From the NCBI GenBank assembly GCA_036924085.1, contig JAVGWX010000004.1:7192544-7256543 (forward strand): a DNA stretch of 64,000 nt, read 5' to 3'. Both the position numbers and the translations under genes were made by a program. This DNA comes from Ariolimax columbianus (Eukaryota; Mollusca; Gastropoda; Stylommatophora; Arionidae). The notes under the pieces were generated by a model. That model did no database searches. It saw only the letters and a program-made list of their open reading frames with translations, and had not been told where the DNA came from. Below are positions 33,788 through 45,434 of the stretch, in pieces; position 1 is the stretch's first letter; every line of letters begins with the position of its first letter.

Positions 33788-34044
33788 TGCAATTTTTTTT
33801 TTTTTTTGCATTCGCCTTATTTCTCTAATCCCCAAGGCGGTGTGCGTTGCACTGTGGTTTTTATTTTGCGCCTGTCGGCCCAATGCATCCGACTTCAGCA
33901 TGCATTTTATGTAAGGGTCTGCTTCCTCCTGCATTTTCTAAGGGTTTGCTTCCCCGGGGTAACGGCCGGTGCTGTGATGTGGATCGAACCCAGCACCTTC
34001 GGATTATGAGCCGTGCCACTTATCCACTAGGCCACGCCGTCCCC
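33788..34044 (-). mobile_element. tRNA-Met-like SINE
   Basis: On the minus strand from 34044, a tRNA-like head reads ggggacggcgtggcctagtg, then gataagtggcacggctcata and atccgaaggtgctgggttcg, then atcc. It has an A-box-like tggcctagtgg, an anticodon-loop-like ctcataa (CAT, as in elongator tRNA-Met) and a B box ggttcgatcc. A tRNA-unrelated body of about 160 bp follows, ending in a 15-base A tail (T-run at 33793-33807 on the plus strand). SINEs use the internal Pol III promoter and a partner LINE. I found no clear TSD and did not identify the partner. Confidence 0.8.
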
Positions 34045-34139
34045 TCTTTCTTGATTTGAAATGCATCAGCATATGTTTTGTACAAGTTTCACATTTCACA
34101 TCAATAAATCATCGCAGCACATCTTTCATCTCATGCAGT

Positions 34140-34830
34140 GTAGACTTAATAGAGCAAACGGAATACCAAGCTGCTTTCGTCGTCTAGAGATTTCTTTTTT
34201 TGATTTTCTGTTTGACATTTACTATGACTTAGATTGAGAAGTGTATATCTTCAATGTGTTTCTCTCTTAGATTGATGTCCTCTTTGATCAGAAATGGTTT
34301 CTGAGAATTAAATGTTACCGTTATTTATCATCAGAACAACTGCTCTGCTGACCCAATTTATGTTTGTCAAAGATTTCTAGGATTCGTCAATGGTATGACT
34401 GATGAGAACGATGCCATCTGCAAATCCTCAATGGGAGAGCCACTGGCCATCTTTAATTACACTTCTGTCGCTCTAATCGGAGAGCCGCGGTTATCAGCTT
34501 AGAAAAGATCTCAGACTCATGATGTTACTGGAGCATAGACTGAGCGGTGGTATAGCGTGGTGGATGTATTGTTGTTTCCTCAATCAGTATGATATATATT
34601 TCAGAGATCCCCTGGTCTCTTCAAGCATTTACCACAACATTGCTCTCTATACTGTCAAAGACTTTCTTATCATCGATACATTCAGGACATAAGAGTATGC
34701 ACAGTTCACGAGCCCTGTCCATCAGTCTATTGATCTCATGGAGGTGATCAATGTTTAAAAACCTATTCCTAAATCAGGTTTGTACTCGAGGTTTTGGTCA
34801 ATGGTTTTACTAATTTCAGTATTCAAAATA
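34140..34830 (-). pseudogene. RTE-like LINE, RT fragment
   Basis: Minus-strand reading, with stops, gives MIRKSLTVxRAMLW then MLEETRGSLKYISY (34690-34590; motif A and following helix). Further down it gives a FADGIVLISHTIDES-like palm motif (34430-34385; normally FADDIVL), then SLTNINWVSRAVVLMINN. Order and spacing match an RTE-like RT. The second Asp of FADD is replaced, so it is inactive. Confidence 0.6.
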
Positions 34831-35169
34831 GACAACAAATTGGTTACGTGTATACACACCTGAACAAAAAATATTAAATCAAACAGCATCGGTAATAACT
34901 AGTAAAGGGCGACACAGATCACTTTCGACGATGGGACATCGCGCTCCAGTGGTCGATTACCGAATACCTCATCCAGGAAGCACCTCGTCAGTAGGGTGTC
35001 AACTAACCAACATGTCTAATCTTCATTGATGCCCTGAAGCTCAGTGCATGCATGACAAGTGAATGTTCAATTTGAACCAGACAAAACCACCAATACAAAA
35101 ACAAATCCACCTCTTCGATTAGCTAGCTAGAACATGCGTAGTATGTGTACAGTCATCTGCGATGGTCAT

Positions 35170-35315
35170 CGAGCGGTCATTAGATGATATTAAAATACGA
35201 ACCTTAGCTGACATAACGCGAGACACAGAGGATATGACCAAATGGAAAGAAGTCATCAGACGATCATTCAACCATTCTCAAGACTGTTGAAGTAGATGAT
35301 GATGATGATGATAAC
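35170..35315 (+). pseudogene. LINE 3' end with (GAT)n tail
   Basis: The reading KIRTLADITRDTEDMTKWKEVIRR is followed by a (GAT)n tail (35295-35312). It resembles the terminal 'A.DR..WR..V' segment plus trinucleotide tail of RTE-like elements. Confidence 0.5.
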
Positions 35316-35980
35316 TTAATGTGAGCCATTTCAAAAATTCCGTTTGTATTACAGTGTTACTATTTGATTTTAAAAATTTGAAAATTGCATTTAGAAACAG
35401 GTTATTGCCATTTCTAGGCACTTTTTTGTAAAAAAAGGAGTTTAGCATTGTTCACAAAACAATCATGACATCTTTCTCCAAAGTATGTAAACAGAGATGT
35501 TTGATTGTGTTGACACTTTTTCAAGCTGTTCCAATATATTGAAATATTTAATGTATGTACCTTTTCAAAAAATTGTAAATATACGAAGTTAGCAAAAATA
35601 GTAATGGCGTACAAATCATACAACATCAGTGGTCAACAATATACCTACAAACTAGAATTGCGCAAATGCAATATCGTACACGATTTGAAAATTAAACTGA
35701 GAAAAATAGTAAAGGAATTGATTTCATGACATAATATGTGTTAAACTAAAATCAGTTAGTGTAACGGAAGAATGGACACAGAGACGCAATTAGAATTTCA
35801 CTCTACCAACGCTGGTGATAATGTATGGACGAAAGAAATAATGCTAAAACTAGCATGCCGTCGAAGAGTGGGGGGGGGGGGGGGGAATGTTTTTAAAAAA
35901 AATCAAATATGACCTTCACTCATGATGTAATATAGTTAGACTGAAGGAATACATGAGCAAGATATTCAAACTTCAAGAAA
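35316..35980. other. AT-rich stretch with poly-G run
   Basis: A run of about 16 Gs lies at 35870-35885. No gene is seen. Confidence 0.45.
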
Positions 35981-35989
35981 TGAAACCTT

Positions 35990-37918
35990 TTTGTGGACAG
36001 CCTAAGCAAAGCCATACTGCAATCAGCCACCGAGTCCATCTCAAGAGGGCAAGTAAAAATTACAAGCCATATTGGAATCGAGAACTGCAGAACGCTGAGG
36101 ATGAAGTCTCGAAACGATAGAAACACGGCAGAAAGAGAGAGCAATCTACTGAAGCCAATATCTCCCTCGAGGCCATCAATGCGAGACACAAAAGAACACT
36201 GAACAAAATAACAAGAGACAGTTGAAAAAAAAACAGAAAACCTCAATCTAGATAAAGAAGGGAACAAACTATGGAAATTAGTCAGAGCCATGAATGATGA
36301 AACGCCATCGAATAAATAAATTACCATCAAGCAGGAGGACAACATGCTTACTGGAAAAAAAAAACAGCAAACGCTTTTATAGAACAATATGCCAGAGAAA
36401 ACCACATTGATGTCTCTACATACATAAGTGAAGAACAAAAGAGCCACGACAATTTCAAGATGGCACCAGAGGAGCACATGATGGAAAAACTAACAATGAA
36501 TGAAATGCATGAGACCATTTCAACGTTAAAGAACAAGAAATCGATCGGAAAAGATGGGCTAACAAATGAAATACTGATGGAGCTGGGCCAAACAGCAATG
36601 AGGAAGTTACTGTCAGTCCTGAACCAAAGCCGGAAAATGGGAATTGTACCACCGGCATGGAAAGATGATGTACCTATACCCGTACCAAAAAAAGAAAAAG
36701 ATAGAAAATATCAAAATGGATACAGGCCTATATGTCTCGTGCGTTATGTTCGAGAGCATGATAAACACCAGACTGATGTGGCACCTGGAAGCAAAACACA
36801 TATTAATTCCACAGCAATCAGGATTTAGACAACACAGACCCACTGATGACCAGATCACTTTCATAGCTTAGGAAATAGAGGATGCTTACCAATAGAAACA
36901 TCATACAGTAGCGGTCTGTGTGGATTTAGAGAAGACATTTGACAAGGTGTGGAAAGAGAGACTTAAAGTCAAGCTACACAGATCTGGAAAAAATGTACAG
37001 ATGGACACCCCACTACCTCCAAAACAGAACAGCCAGAGTCCAAGTACAAGAGCAGATGAACAAAGAGGTAACAGTGGAGCAAGGAGTACTCTAAGGAGGA
37101 GTGCATTCACCCACATTTTAGTTGGTGTATATAAATAACATCAAAGAGAATATACCAAGAAGAGTCTACAGCCCCATGTTTGCAGACGATATGGGTATGT
37201 TGACCTCTGCAGAAAATCTCACCGTGGCACACAATCGAATGCAGCAGGCCCTATCATCGCTGGATGAATGGGCGAAAACATGGCTGGTCAAATAAATTTA
37301 AAAAAACAATATGTACGTTATTTTCCCTTTCAAATAAACCACAGAACACCAAAATAAGTCTTAATGGCATATATATGCGGCTAAACCACAACTCAAACTA
37401 CTTGGGAGTCACATTTGATCGGCGCATGCCATGGAAAAGTCAGATCAAGAGAAACCGAATGAGAGCAAGACAAAGAATGACAATCATAAGGAAACTTGCT
37501 GGCACCAGCTGGGAATCAGACGAAAAAATACTGAAAAAACTGTACACTGGAAGAGTGCGACCAGTTCTCGAGTATGACATTACGGCATGGGCAACCGCAG
37601 CAAAAGCGAACTTTGATACAATAAGGAAACTTCAAAACCAAGCCATGAAAGTTATAACAGGAGGCATGAAGTTAACGCCAATTGTAGAACTTTAAAATAT
37701 TACAAATCTGCAATCCATGACCGACAGAAGAGACTGCAGAGCCCAGTAGCAAGCAGAGAAACTCAGAAGACTGATAGACCATCCAATGCAACAGCGACTA
37801 AATAGATTTGGAAGTGGGAAACTAAAGCGGAGAAACTTGCCAAAAATAGACAAAGCCAAGATGAGCGCAGACCCTAAGAACACCAAAACAATACCAAAGC
37901 CCATCACTACCGTAGTTT
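35990..37918 (+). pseudogene. Third copy of the left-end LINE (endonuclease end to RT end, copy B)
   Basis: Alignable to 3860-5815 of the left-end LINE. It starts at gcctaagcaaagccatactg and ends abruptly at cccatcactaccgtag, just where the RNase H domain should begin, so it is truncated at both ends. It keeps GLTNEILMELGQTAMRKLLS, QSGFRQHRPTDDQ, a motif A variant (VDLEKTFDKVW) and a palm motif weakened to FADDMGM. It also keeps YLGVTFDRRMPWKSQI and VRPVLEYDITAWATAAKANF. Several frameshifts and stops are present (poly-A near 36355; 36871; 37093). It shares with the first copy a TAA at the same codon of the endonuclease/RT linker (36317-36319, SNK then stop then ITIKQ). No GAA tail or TSD. Confidence 0.88.
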
Positions 37919-38465
37919 TATTCGAATATTAAATGTAATTTCTACAGCGTGAGTAAACATATCTTTGATATCATTGTCAATTAATGGCGTTGGTCAATGT
38001 GACATCGTCAACTGTGCTCGCATGTTCGTCAATATTACTAGAAATGATCTTTGCACAGTCCGTTTTTCATAGAGAGATCCATCGGATGCTCCTATTTCTG
38101 CGTCCGCATCAGTTCTTTTACCAAAGGAACAACCTCTTTTTAAAAATGTAAACAGAGAGAAATGGAGGCACAGGTGGCTGTGCAGCAGCTGAAGAATAGT
38201 AGGGACACTAACGAACCGGCTCAAGCGTGGTGGATGATGTGAAAATAGGTGGTGTATGGCAATCACATATCTAGGAGTCCACAGACTTACATCGCCATCA
38301 CGACCGCACTGGGCGATTTCATGAGGCAAGAACAATAAAAGGGTGACACAACATCACAACGTGAGATATGGTTCGGACACGCGCAAGATTAACTACCCAG
38401 TCGAGGAACGTATCGCTTGTGACTAATAATAAATGTCGTATGGGTGTGTATGTACATACATATAT
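37919..38465. other. Stretch between two LINE copies
   Basis: A minus-strand frame (37994-38335) has no recognised domain. No other signal. Confidence 0.35.
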
Positions 38466-38469
38466 ATCA

Positions 38470-41400
38470 GGTCAGGTCATCCCGTAACCGGTGAGGTCCT
38501 TCGGGCACACATGAAGACATCCTCACAACTCCACGCCATCCCTCTCTGTCAGATGCCGCTTATTGTGACTTTTTCTGGTCGGAGACTGGTCCATTCTTTT
38601 ATGTTGTCCTCCAATCTCTTTTTTGACCTGCCTCTTCGTCGCCTGCAATGCACCTTATCGTGGAGGACTGTGTTTGCAAGACCACTTGATATCGATATTT
38701 GACCGTACCAAGTGAGTTTCCTTCTTTTGACAGTTGTACATAGATCTTCGAAAAACCTTTTGCTGTAGTAATTCTATCTCGTATTTCCTCTTTTGTATCT
38801 CGATCTTTGCACGTGACATTTAAATATTTTCGGAAACATCTTATCTCCAAGGCCTGTTTCCTTCGTTAAAGGCCAGCTGTAACTGTCCATGTATCACACG
38901 CATAGAGAAATATTGACAGGACCAGTGTACGCATTAATCTGATGTTCGTGCTTAGTGCTAACCGTTTATCTTGCCAGATTTTGTTAAGCCGTGCAAGCGC
39001 CTCTTTTGTCTGTGCTATTCTGGCCAAAACTTCACATTTATATCCTTCATCACTGACAATCGGCCAAAGATATTGAAAACGGTCAAGCACTTCGAGTTCC
39101 TGACCGTTACCTTTTATTCTGCTGCTTAAACCCGTAGCGTTGTTGATCATTAATTTTGTCTTTCCAGCTTTTATCTCCATACCATAGTCAAGAGCTGTTT
39201 CATCGAGCATTCTGACCCATTCCTGGAGTTCTGCTTCTGAACCCACCAACCCGTCGAAGTCATCTGCAAAACGAAGGTTGATAATCGTTCGGCCCTCTAT
39301 CTTGACAGTACCAATGTGACCTCCAAGTGCCTCACTCATAATTCCTTCAAGGAATATATTGAAAAGAGTTGGAGAGAGTGTACATCCCTGTCTCACACCA
39401 ACTGATGTGCGAAACCAATCTCCTAGCCTCCCATTCACAAGAACTGCGCTAGACGCCTTGTTATACAGGTGTTCAATGACCGTTATAATATGTCAGTTGA
39501 TATTATACATTCTCATGGTTCCCACAGCGCTTTATGCCATACCATATAAAATCCACAAACACATGATACAGTGTTTGCTGCTGTTCTAAATATTTCTCGC
39601 TTTGCAGCCTTAAATTAAATATATGTTCTGTAGTGCATCTTCCCTGTCTGAACCCTGCGTGCTCCTCGGCAATACTGTTCTCTGCTTGGGGTTTCAATCG
39701 ATCGAGGATTAATCTAAGCATGACCATGCTAGGGTGGCTATTGATGCTTATTGTTCTGTAGTTTTGGCACTTCTTAAGGTTTACAGACTTATGTACGGGT
39801 AACTAATGCTTTCGTCCATAAGTCCGGCCAGTTTCCGGTAGCCCATATTTTGTTACAGATGTGTATCAGGCCTTCCACCGCTACATCTCTACCTGCTTGT
39901 AAGAGCTCTGCTGGTATATTGTCCACGCCGGCCGCCTTCCCTCTTCTCAATGTCTTTACCGCTGCAATTACCTCTTCCTTCGTTATCAGTTAGTTATCCT
40001 CTATATTTTTTGGTGTTGGGGGGAATGTTATCTCAGGTTTCTTTCGCCCTTCATAGTTATTTTGCTCGGAACAGTACTCTGTCCATCTTGCCAGTACGTC
40101 ATTTCCCTCAATGAGATACTTGCCGTTTTTATCATGGATCATAAGGTTCCTGCTTTGTCTTGGTGTTACTAGTTATTTGACAACCTTGTATGCTCCATCA
40201 GCATCATTTCTGTTTAGTCTATCTTCGATGTTTGCGCATTGCTCACATATACACGCTTATTTCGCCTCTCTCATCTTTTGTTGTATGGCTTTCTTGACCT
40301 CTTTATAACTGCCGACCTCCTCCGGTGGGTGATTGTGTTTTTGTCAGTGATCTTCTTTTATCACAAAGGTCTAACATTTCTTTGGTCACCCAAGGCTTCT
40401 TTTTTGTTTATTGACATCTCAGGATCTCTGTTGCAGTATCTATGAGAGCTGCGTTAAGAGACTATGTAACTGTATCTGTATCCAGTCCCTCTCTGCGAGC
40501 GAGCAGTGGCGCAATACTCCCTCCCACCCTTGCTTGGAAGACATCGGTGATTTTTGGGGTCCATTAGTTTGTCCAGGTTAAACTTTAGCCTGGTCAACTC
40601 CTTCTTTGCGACTCCCCTCAATCGCAGACGCATGGTCCTCATAACCAGATCGTGGTCGCTTCCTTCTTTGCGACTCCCCTCAATCGCAGACGCATGGTCA
40701 TCATAACCAGATCGTGGTCAACTCCTTCTTTGCGACTCCCTTCAATCGCAGACGCATGGTCATCATAACCAGATCGTGGTCGCTTCCTTCTTTGCGACTC
40801 CGTTCAATCGCAGACGCATGGTCATCATAACCAGATCGTGGTCACTTCCTGTGTCAGCTCCGGGGAAACTTCTTGTTTTGTCGGTGTTGATGCTCGATCG
40901 GAACTTCCTCTGGTCCAATATAAGGTCAATCTGGCTATGCACTTCATTGCTTCGGTTATGCCATGTCCAGCGTCCCGATGGCTTGTTTAACCCAAACGTC
41001 TTTGCCACCAACAGCTGGTTGCATCTTGCAAATTCTAGGAGTCTCAGGTCCCTGTCATTTGTTTCTTTATTTCCGTATGGGCCAGATGTTTCCCTCCAGT
41101 CGTGGACTGCATCTTCACTAATTTTTGCATTCCAATCACCCTGGACCACCAATATGTCTTTTTTTGGCGTTTCGTGTAATAGACTTTGAAATTGATCATA
41201 TACTGCGTCTATTTCACAATCTTCGTAGTCTGCAGTGGGTGCGAAGCACTGTATTATGGTAATATTAAACGGTGCTGCCTTTAGCTGTAAAATGATAAAA
41301 CGACTAGATATTGGGCGGCAACCCAATATGCATCTAGCTGTATCTTTATGCACCAGTATCTCCACTCGGTGTAATTGTGTGTCCTCCCTGCCACTGTAGT

Positions 41401-42010
41401 AGAGCGTGTGGCGCTCATCCGTGGTTAACTCTCCAAAGCTTTTCTTTATATCGAGCCTCGCATATACCAAGGATGTTCCACCAGTAGTTCTCCATCTCGT
41501 GCGTTAGCTCATTGATTTTGCCACATGGGTTCAGTGTTCTAACATTCCACATTCCTATTGTGAGCTTGTCTTTCCTCAGTTTAATGGTTCCACCAGTAGC
41601 ACACTTATCATCTCCGACCTGGTGTGGGACGGCAGGCGCGGTCATTGTTGACCCGGGCTGCGACCGAGCCGGTATGGTTGATTGTGGGTATGTCCTCATG
41701 TGTGAATCTTTGGCGATTTCTCTTGGCGGAGACCATCTCCTCTCCAAGCCGGTGCGGGCCAACATCTGCATCTGACCTGGCGGAGCCCATCTCTTTAGGC
41801 GAGCCATTGCCCCGTTTGGCTACAGCCTCGCAGCCATAGTTTCCCAGTGTGCACCACTTGGAGGTGACGTTGACTTGTGTGTTCGCTTTTTCGGCAGGCT
41901 ACTCATTTCACTTTTTGCCCCTCAGAAGAAGGACTAGCCGACCCCGACATCGCTGGTTTGCGATGCCGAGCGCAAAACACACCATTGCTAACATCTCACA
42001 CCCGTAATGC
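38470..42010 (-). pseudogene. RTE-type LINE, long decayed copy
   Basis: Minus strand, 5' end near 42.0 kb. The N-terminal region and endonuclease start are at 41807-41415 (KLTIGMWNVRTLNPCGK). The endonuclease body is at 41470-40763 (VVQGDWNAKISED, DLILDQRKFRSS, GSDHDLVMM). The RT follows: EEHAGFRQGRCTTEHIF (39660), then GVRQGCTLSPTLFNIFLE and LRFADDFDGLVGSEAE (39390-39230, palm Asp pair kept), and RLNKIWQDKRLALSTNIRL (38990). The C-terminal segment is MEIRCFRKYLNVTCKDRD (38850). This is the usual RTE layout: APE endonuclease plus RT, no RNase H. Frames are broken by stops, and a 62-bp minisatellite sits between endonuclease and RT. The 3' terminus (about 38474-38495 on the plus strand) matches that of the copy at 12.8-13.4 kb. 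Confidence 0.88.
40592..40839. repeat. 62-bp minisatellite inside the RTE element
   Basis: Four tandem 62-bp units start at 40592, 40654, 40716 and 40778. Units 1 and 3 begin ggtcaactcc; units 2 and 4 begin ggtcgcttcc. This alternating pattern suggests a 124-bp dimer was duplicated. The unit comes from the end of the endonuclease domain (the MTMRLRL codons, minus strand). Since 62 is not a multiple of three, each copy shifts the reading frame. Confidence 0.92.
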
Positions 42011-43160
42011 TATGGGTTACTTTACTTTACTTTTATACGTTAACCCGAGTTTATCATGACCCCACATCTGTCCGTATCATCTGTGTAGCTGATACACGAC
42101 TCTAATTCCATTTCGTAACTGAGGTAATTATTACATGTTTTCGATAAGCGCCATCAAGTCTACTATCAAACGTTCCTTCTTAGGAGTTATGCTCACTCCA
42201 GACGGACTCTGCGCTCCATCATATGTCTGTAACTGCTGGACGGTTTGATTCTGTGAAACGCCCTTAGCAGTTTTCTGGTCTGCCGGCCTAAGGGTTATTT
42301 GGTACATATCAACCGGGTCCCAGGTGGTGTTACGTCTACTTACATCGCCCGCTAGTCGTTCAGCCATCCCTCTATTTGTGTTCAATATTTAAACAAAAAT
42401 ATTTCCCACTGTTTGTTTAGAGTTTCTTCCAACTCCTTCATCGAGTCGTTTATCTCTTCAAATTGTCGTTTTTCCCGTCTTCTACTGTCTTTCTTCACTC
42501 CAATACTGTATACTTATGTTGCTTTATAACCAGCCCAATCGCTCTTGCTTGCGTGGACACGTTTATTCACTTCGTCAATAGGTGCCTTTACTCGAAGAGG
42601 AACACCTGACTAGAAGTCTATAACTGTGTCCATCAACTTTACTTCGTCGACAATTAATGCGTTACCAGAATTGACCACCCGTTCCTGGTAAATTAGACCT
42701 ATTTCATACCCGCCTGTGTTATCTTTCGTAACACCCTCTTCCTGAATATGCAGGCTACGCTGTTTAATGATGTAACATTTCACATGGACGTTCGAGCGTC
42801 CCCGAATGTTTGCCTCTGTTGCATTGCGTTACTCTGATACTTTTCAAACCCTCTAACTTTCACCTCCGTTCGTCCCCGGATCGTATAGTATAAGTTGGTC
42901 GAGCTTGCTACTCACTTTCCTACCACTATGTCCCTTTCCGAAACACTAGGTCGTGTTTATTTATGTCATTTCTTTCGTTCTTCTCTCGTTTCTGGCTGGC
43001 TTAGACTCTTTGTTTTCAGACTGCAGCGGCAGCTGTCGCAACGTATGTCGGCAGTCCCATTCCTGCATTTCCAGCAGAACAACCATGCTCGTTAATCGTT
43101 TTAGCTAGTTTTAAAGTTGTTTATTGTTGTCGCACTCTATCGGTCCTCTTTTTTACTTTA
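42011..43160 (-). other. Unidentified minus-strand region with broken frames
   Basis: Less AT-rich than its surroundings. Minus-strand frames include 42385-42131 (84 codons: SRRNTTWDPVDMYQ and VSITPKKERLIVDLMALIEN). An acidic and basic helix-like segment lies near 42490-42405 (RREKRQFEEINDSMKELEET). Near 43090-43020 a CWKCRNG...CDSCRC cysteine cluster appears in another frame. The layout (cysteine cluster, then charged coiled-coil-like region) could be a decayed structural protein of a mobile element, but I recognise no family. The RTE element begins immediately downstream, so this may be what the RTE inserted into. Confidence 0.3.
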
Positions 43161-43475
43161 GCTATTGCCATGAAAGCGTTGTTTTCTCCGTTGAACGTCA
43201 CTATTCCGAATAACATTGGGACAGACAATTGACAAATGCCTAAAAGCTAGACAATGATAACATTTGTTTAACCTAGCTTTTATACATGTTTTTGGAATAA
43301 ACCAATCTGGTTTAAAACATTTACAAGACAGGTATGCACACACAATCATGTTTTGACAGTAATGCAACAATGTATAAAAACAAATCAACACTTATCTGTC
43401 AGATGATTGAAATAACTAACTATGGTATTAACACTCTAACCGCTAACTACTCCTTTATTCCTAGCTACACACACA

Positions 43476-43479
<4 letters not shown>

Positions 43480-43547
<68 letters not shown>
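43480..43547. repeat. (TA)n microsatellite
   Basis: Two TA tracts separated by ttt, preceded by (AC)n. Confidence 0.95.
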
Positions 43548-43555
<8 letters not shown>

Positions 43556-43559
43556 TATT

Positions 43560-44460
43560 TACACGCAGCAAATAACATACCACACATCAGCTGGCATATG
43601 TATTGTACAAAAACTATTACAATGGGTGCAATGAAATTACAAACAGTACTTGAAATACATCTTATATAAATAGTTACAATATGTTTATAAGTTATGTATG
43701 ATGCTCCAAACTAATCCAACCCAATTCTAATCGCATACCCCCGTCCCATTACCTGCACACTCTAAAAAAAACTGGTCCTGACGTTCGTATTCTGTGACAC
43801 TCAGATCCCCTCATGCGGGTGATCTCGAAATAATACATTCAGCTTATACTGACATATGATCAAATACTTAATCGATCTGCGTATACCCACGCTCTGGAAC
43901 ATATATCGTCCCCTCGGTGTCTCCTCACACCACTCACACAAATCTAGATCTCGCATAGTCGATCTGTACACGTGCACAATTCTTCAGAACCTACATCGAT
44001 CCCTCGGTGTCTACACACACCATACATACATCTAAATATCTCTTAGACACATGGCCCCCAACACACACCTTATAGAGCGACTTGCCAAGACTCGAAGGCG
44101 TATGCTGGTTCAGCGACTATGTTCTCACACTATCGTAAAAACAGCTTAGCAATCACTCTTCTATTCAGTCGGCATACTAAACTGAAGCTAAATTATGGCT
44201 CTCTCTCTCTACACGGTAAGTCTGCTTGAGCTACACTGTGTCTAGTATAATATAGTTTCAAGCAGTATCAGAGCTATCCGATGGCCAGTCTGTGGGATGT
44301 CTTAACCCAGCCATTCAGCTGCCTTTGGAACCTATCACTCCAACTCATGTCACTCATACCAAACTACACAAATAGGAACGCCAGTGGTCAGCACCTAGCC
44401 TCTTACCCGTCTAGACACCTTCTTTCCCCCATCCCCGTTTTCCTTTGTTGACTTAGTATG
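43560..44460. other. Stretch without genes
   Basis: A partial tandem duplication is visible near 43900-44020 (phrases cgtcccctcggtgtct and cgatccctcggtgtct about 97 bp apart). Nothing else. Confidence 0.4.
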
Positions 44461-44663
44461 GAGACCGTGAGTGACCTTGGCGTAGTATCGAGACTGTGAG
44501 TGACATTGGCGTAGTGTTGAGACGGTGAGTGACCTTGGCGTAGTGTTGAGACGGTGAGTGACCTTAGCTTAGTATCGAGACGGTGTGTGACCTTGGCGTA
44601 GTGTCGAGACGGTGAGTGACAGTGGCGTAGTGTTGAGACGGTGAGTGACCTTGGCGCACATTC
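44461..44663. repeat. 29-bp minisatellite
   Basis: Seven units of gagacggtgagtgaccttgg plus cgtagtgtt start at 44461, with the second at 44490. A chance minus-strand frame crosses it. Confidence 0.9.
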
Positions 44664-44974
44664 AGGTACCTTTGTTCTCAGAGTCACGACCACATCACCC
44701 CTTCCCTAAACGCGTAAGCTAGAGCTGGAACTATTACAATCAATGTAGATAACAGTATAGAGATCCACATGGGTCGATTCAATATAGAATATAACGGCAT
44801 CATTGAGAGAACAATAGGAAAATTAAATCTACTTATAATATATCACTGCACATTGAAAGACACCTTAATCACTCCCTAATATAACCAACACAATTGGAAA
44901 GACAACTAAGTTTCGCCTATACCACTCCCTCTATATACCCGTTTTGGGTTATGACAATGAATAATGATAAATGA

Positions 44975-45345
44975 CAACAACAAACAGAAACCAATTACAA
45001 ATGTCAGAAAGTAGATATCTAAGAAAGGTGGTCCCAGTAACGAGAAGAGACATGGACGCCATTAGAAACAACGACACGATCTGGAAGTCCATTCTTTTCA
45101 GACTTGAGTGGAGTAATCGGCATTGTTGTGGATTGTTCGTGCCTGTAGAATGAAATAAGATCGACTACCACTGCAATCATGTTAGCAAAGAATCAATGAT
45201 CCTGACTTCAAGAAAAACACAATGTCGTCCTAGATAACAAAATTAGACAATCTTTAAGAAATCATGGACTAGACTCGAACGAAGCCAACAGGATCGCAGC
45301 GGAAAGAATGGCTGGATGATTTTGCCTAAAGACCTCAAAACCTCA
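44975..45345 (+). pseudogene. LINE C-terminal fragment
   Basis: Plus-strand reading gives RYLRKVVPVTRRDMDAIRNN, then ILFRLEWSNRHCCG (normally 'LRWYGHVxRM'), and near the end a LDSNEANRIAAERMAG segment (normally 'GLDWNEAxRxAxDRxxW'). This is the tail of an RTE-like LINE. It has several stops and no palm region. Confidence 0.55.
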
Positions 45346-45365
45346 CGGCTGAAATACATCGACTA

Positions 45366-45434
45366 AGTGTGTGGGTGTGTGTGTGTGTGTGTGTGTATGT
45401 GTGTCTGTTTGATTGGGTGTGTGTGTGTGTGTTA
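45366..45434. repeat. (GT)n microsatellite
   Basis: An imperfect GT/GTGTAT run with a short interruption. Confidence 0.9.

Noticed and set aside
33965..34044. A genuine tRNA-Met gene on the minus strand
   Set aside because: The acceptor stem does not close after the T arm, and the sequence continues into a SINE body with an A tail.
44403..44693. A 96-codon minus-strand ORF
   Set aside because: Translation of the 29-bp minisatellite. The Ser/His/Leu repeats follow the unit.
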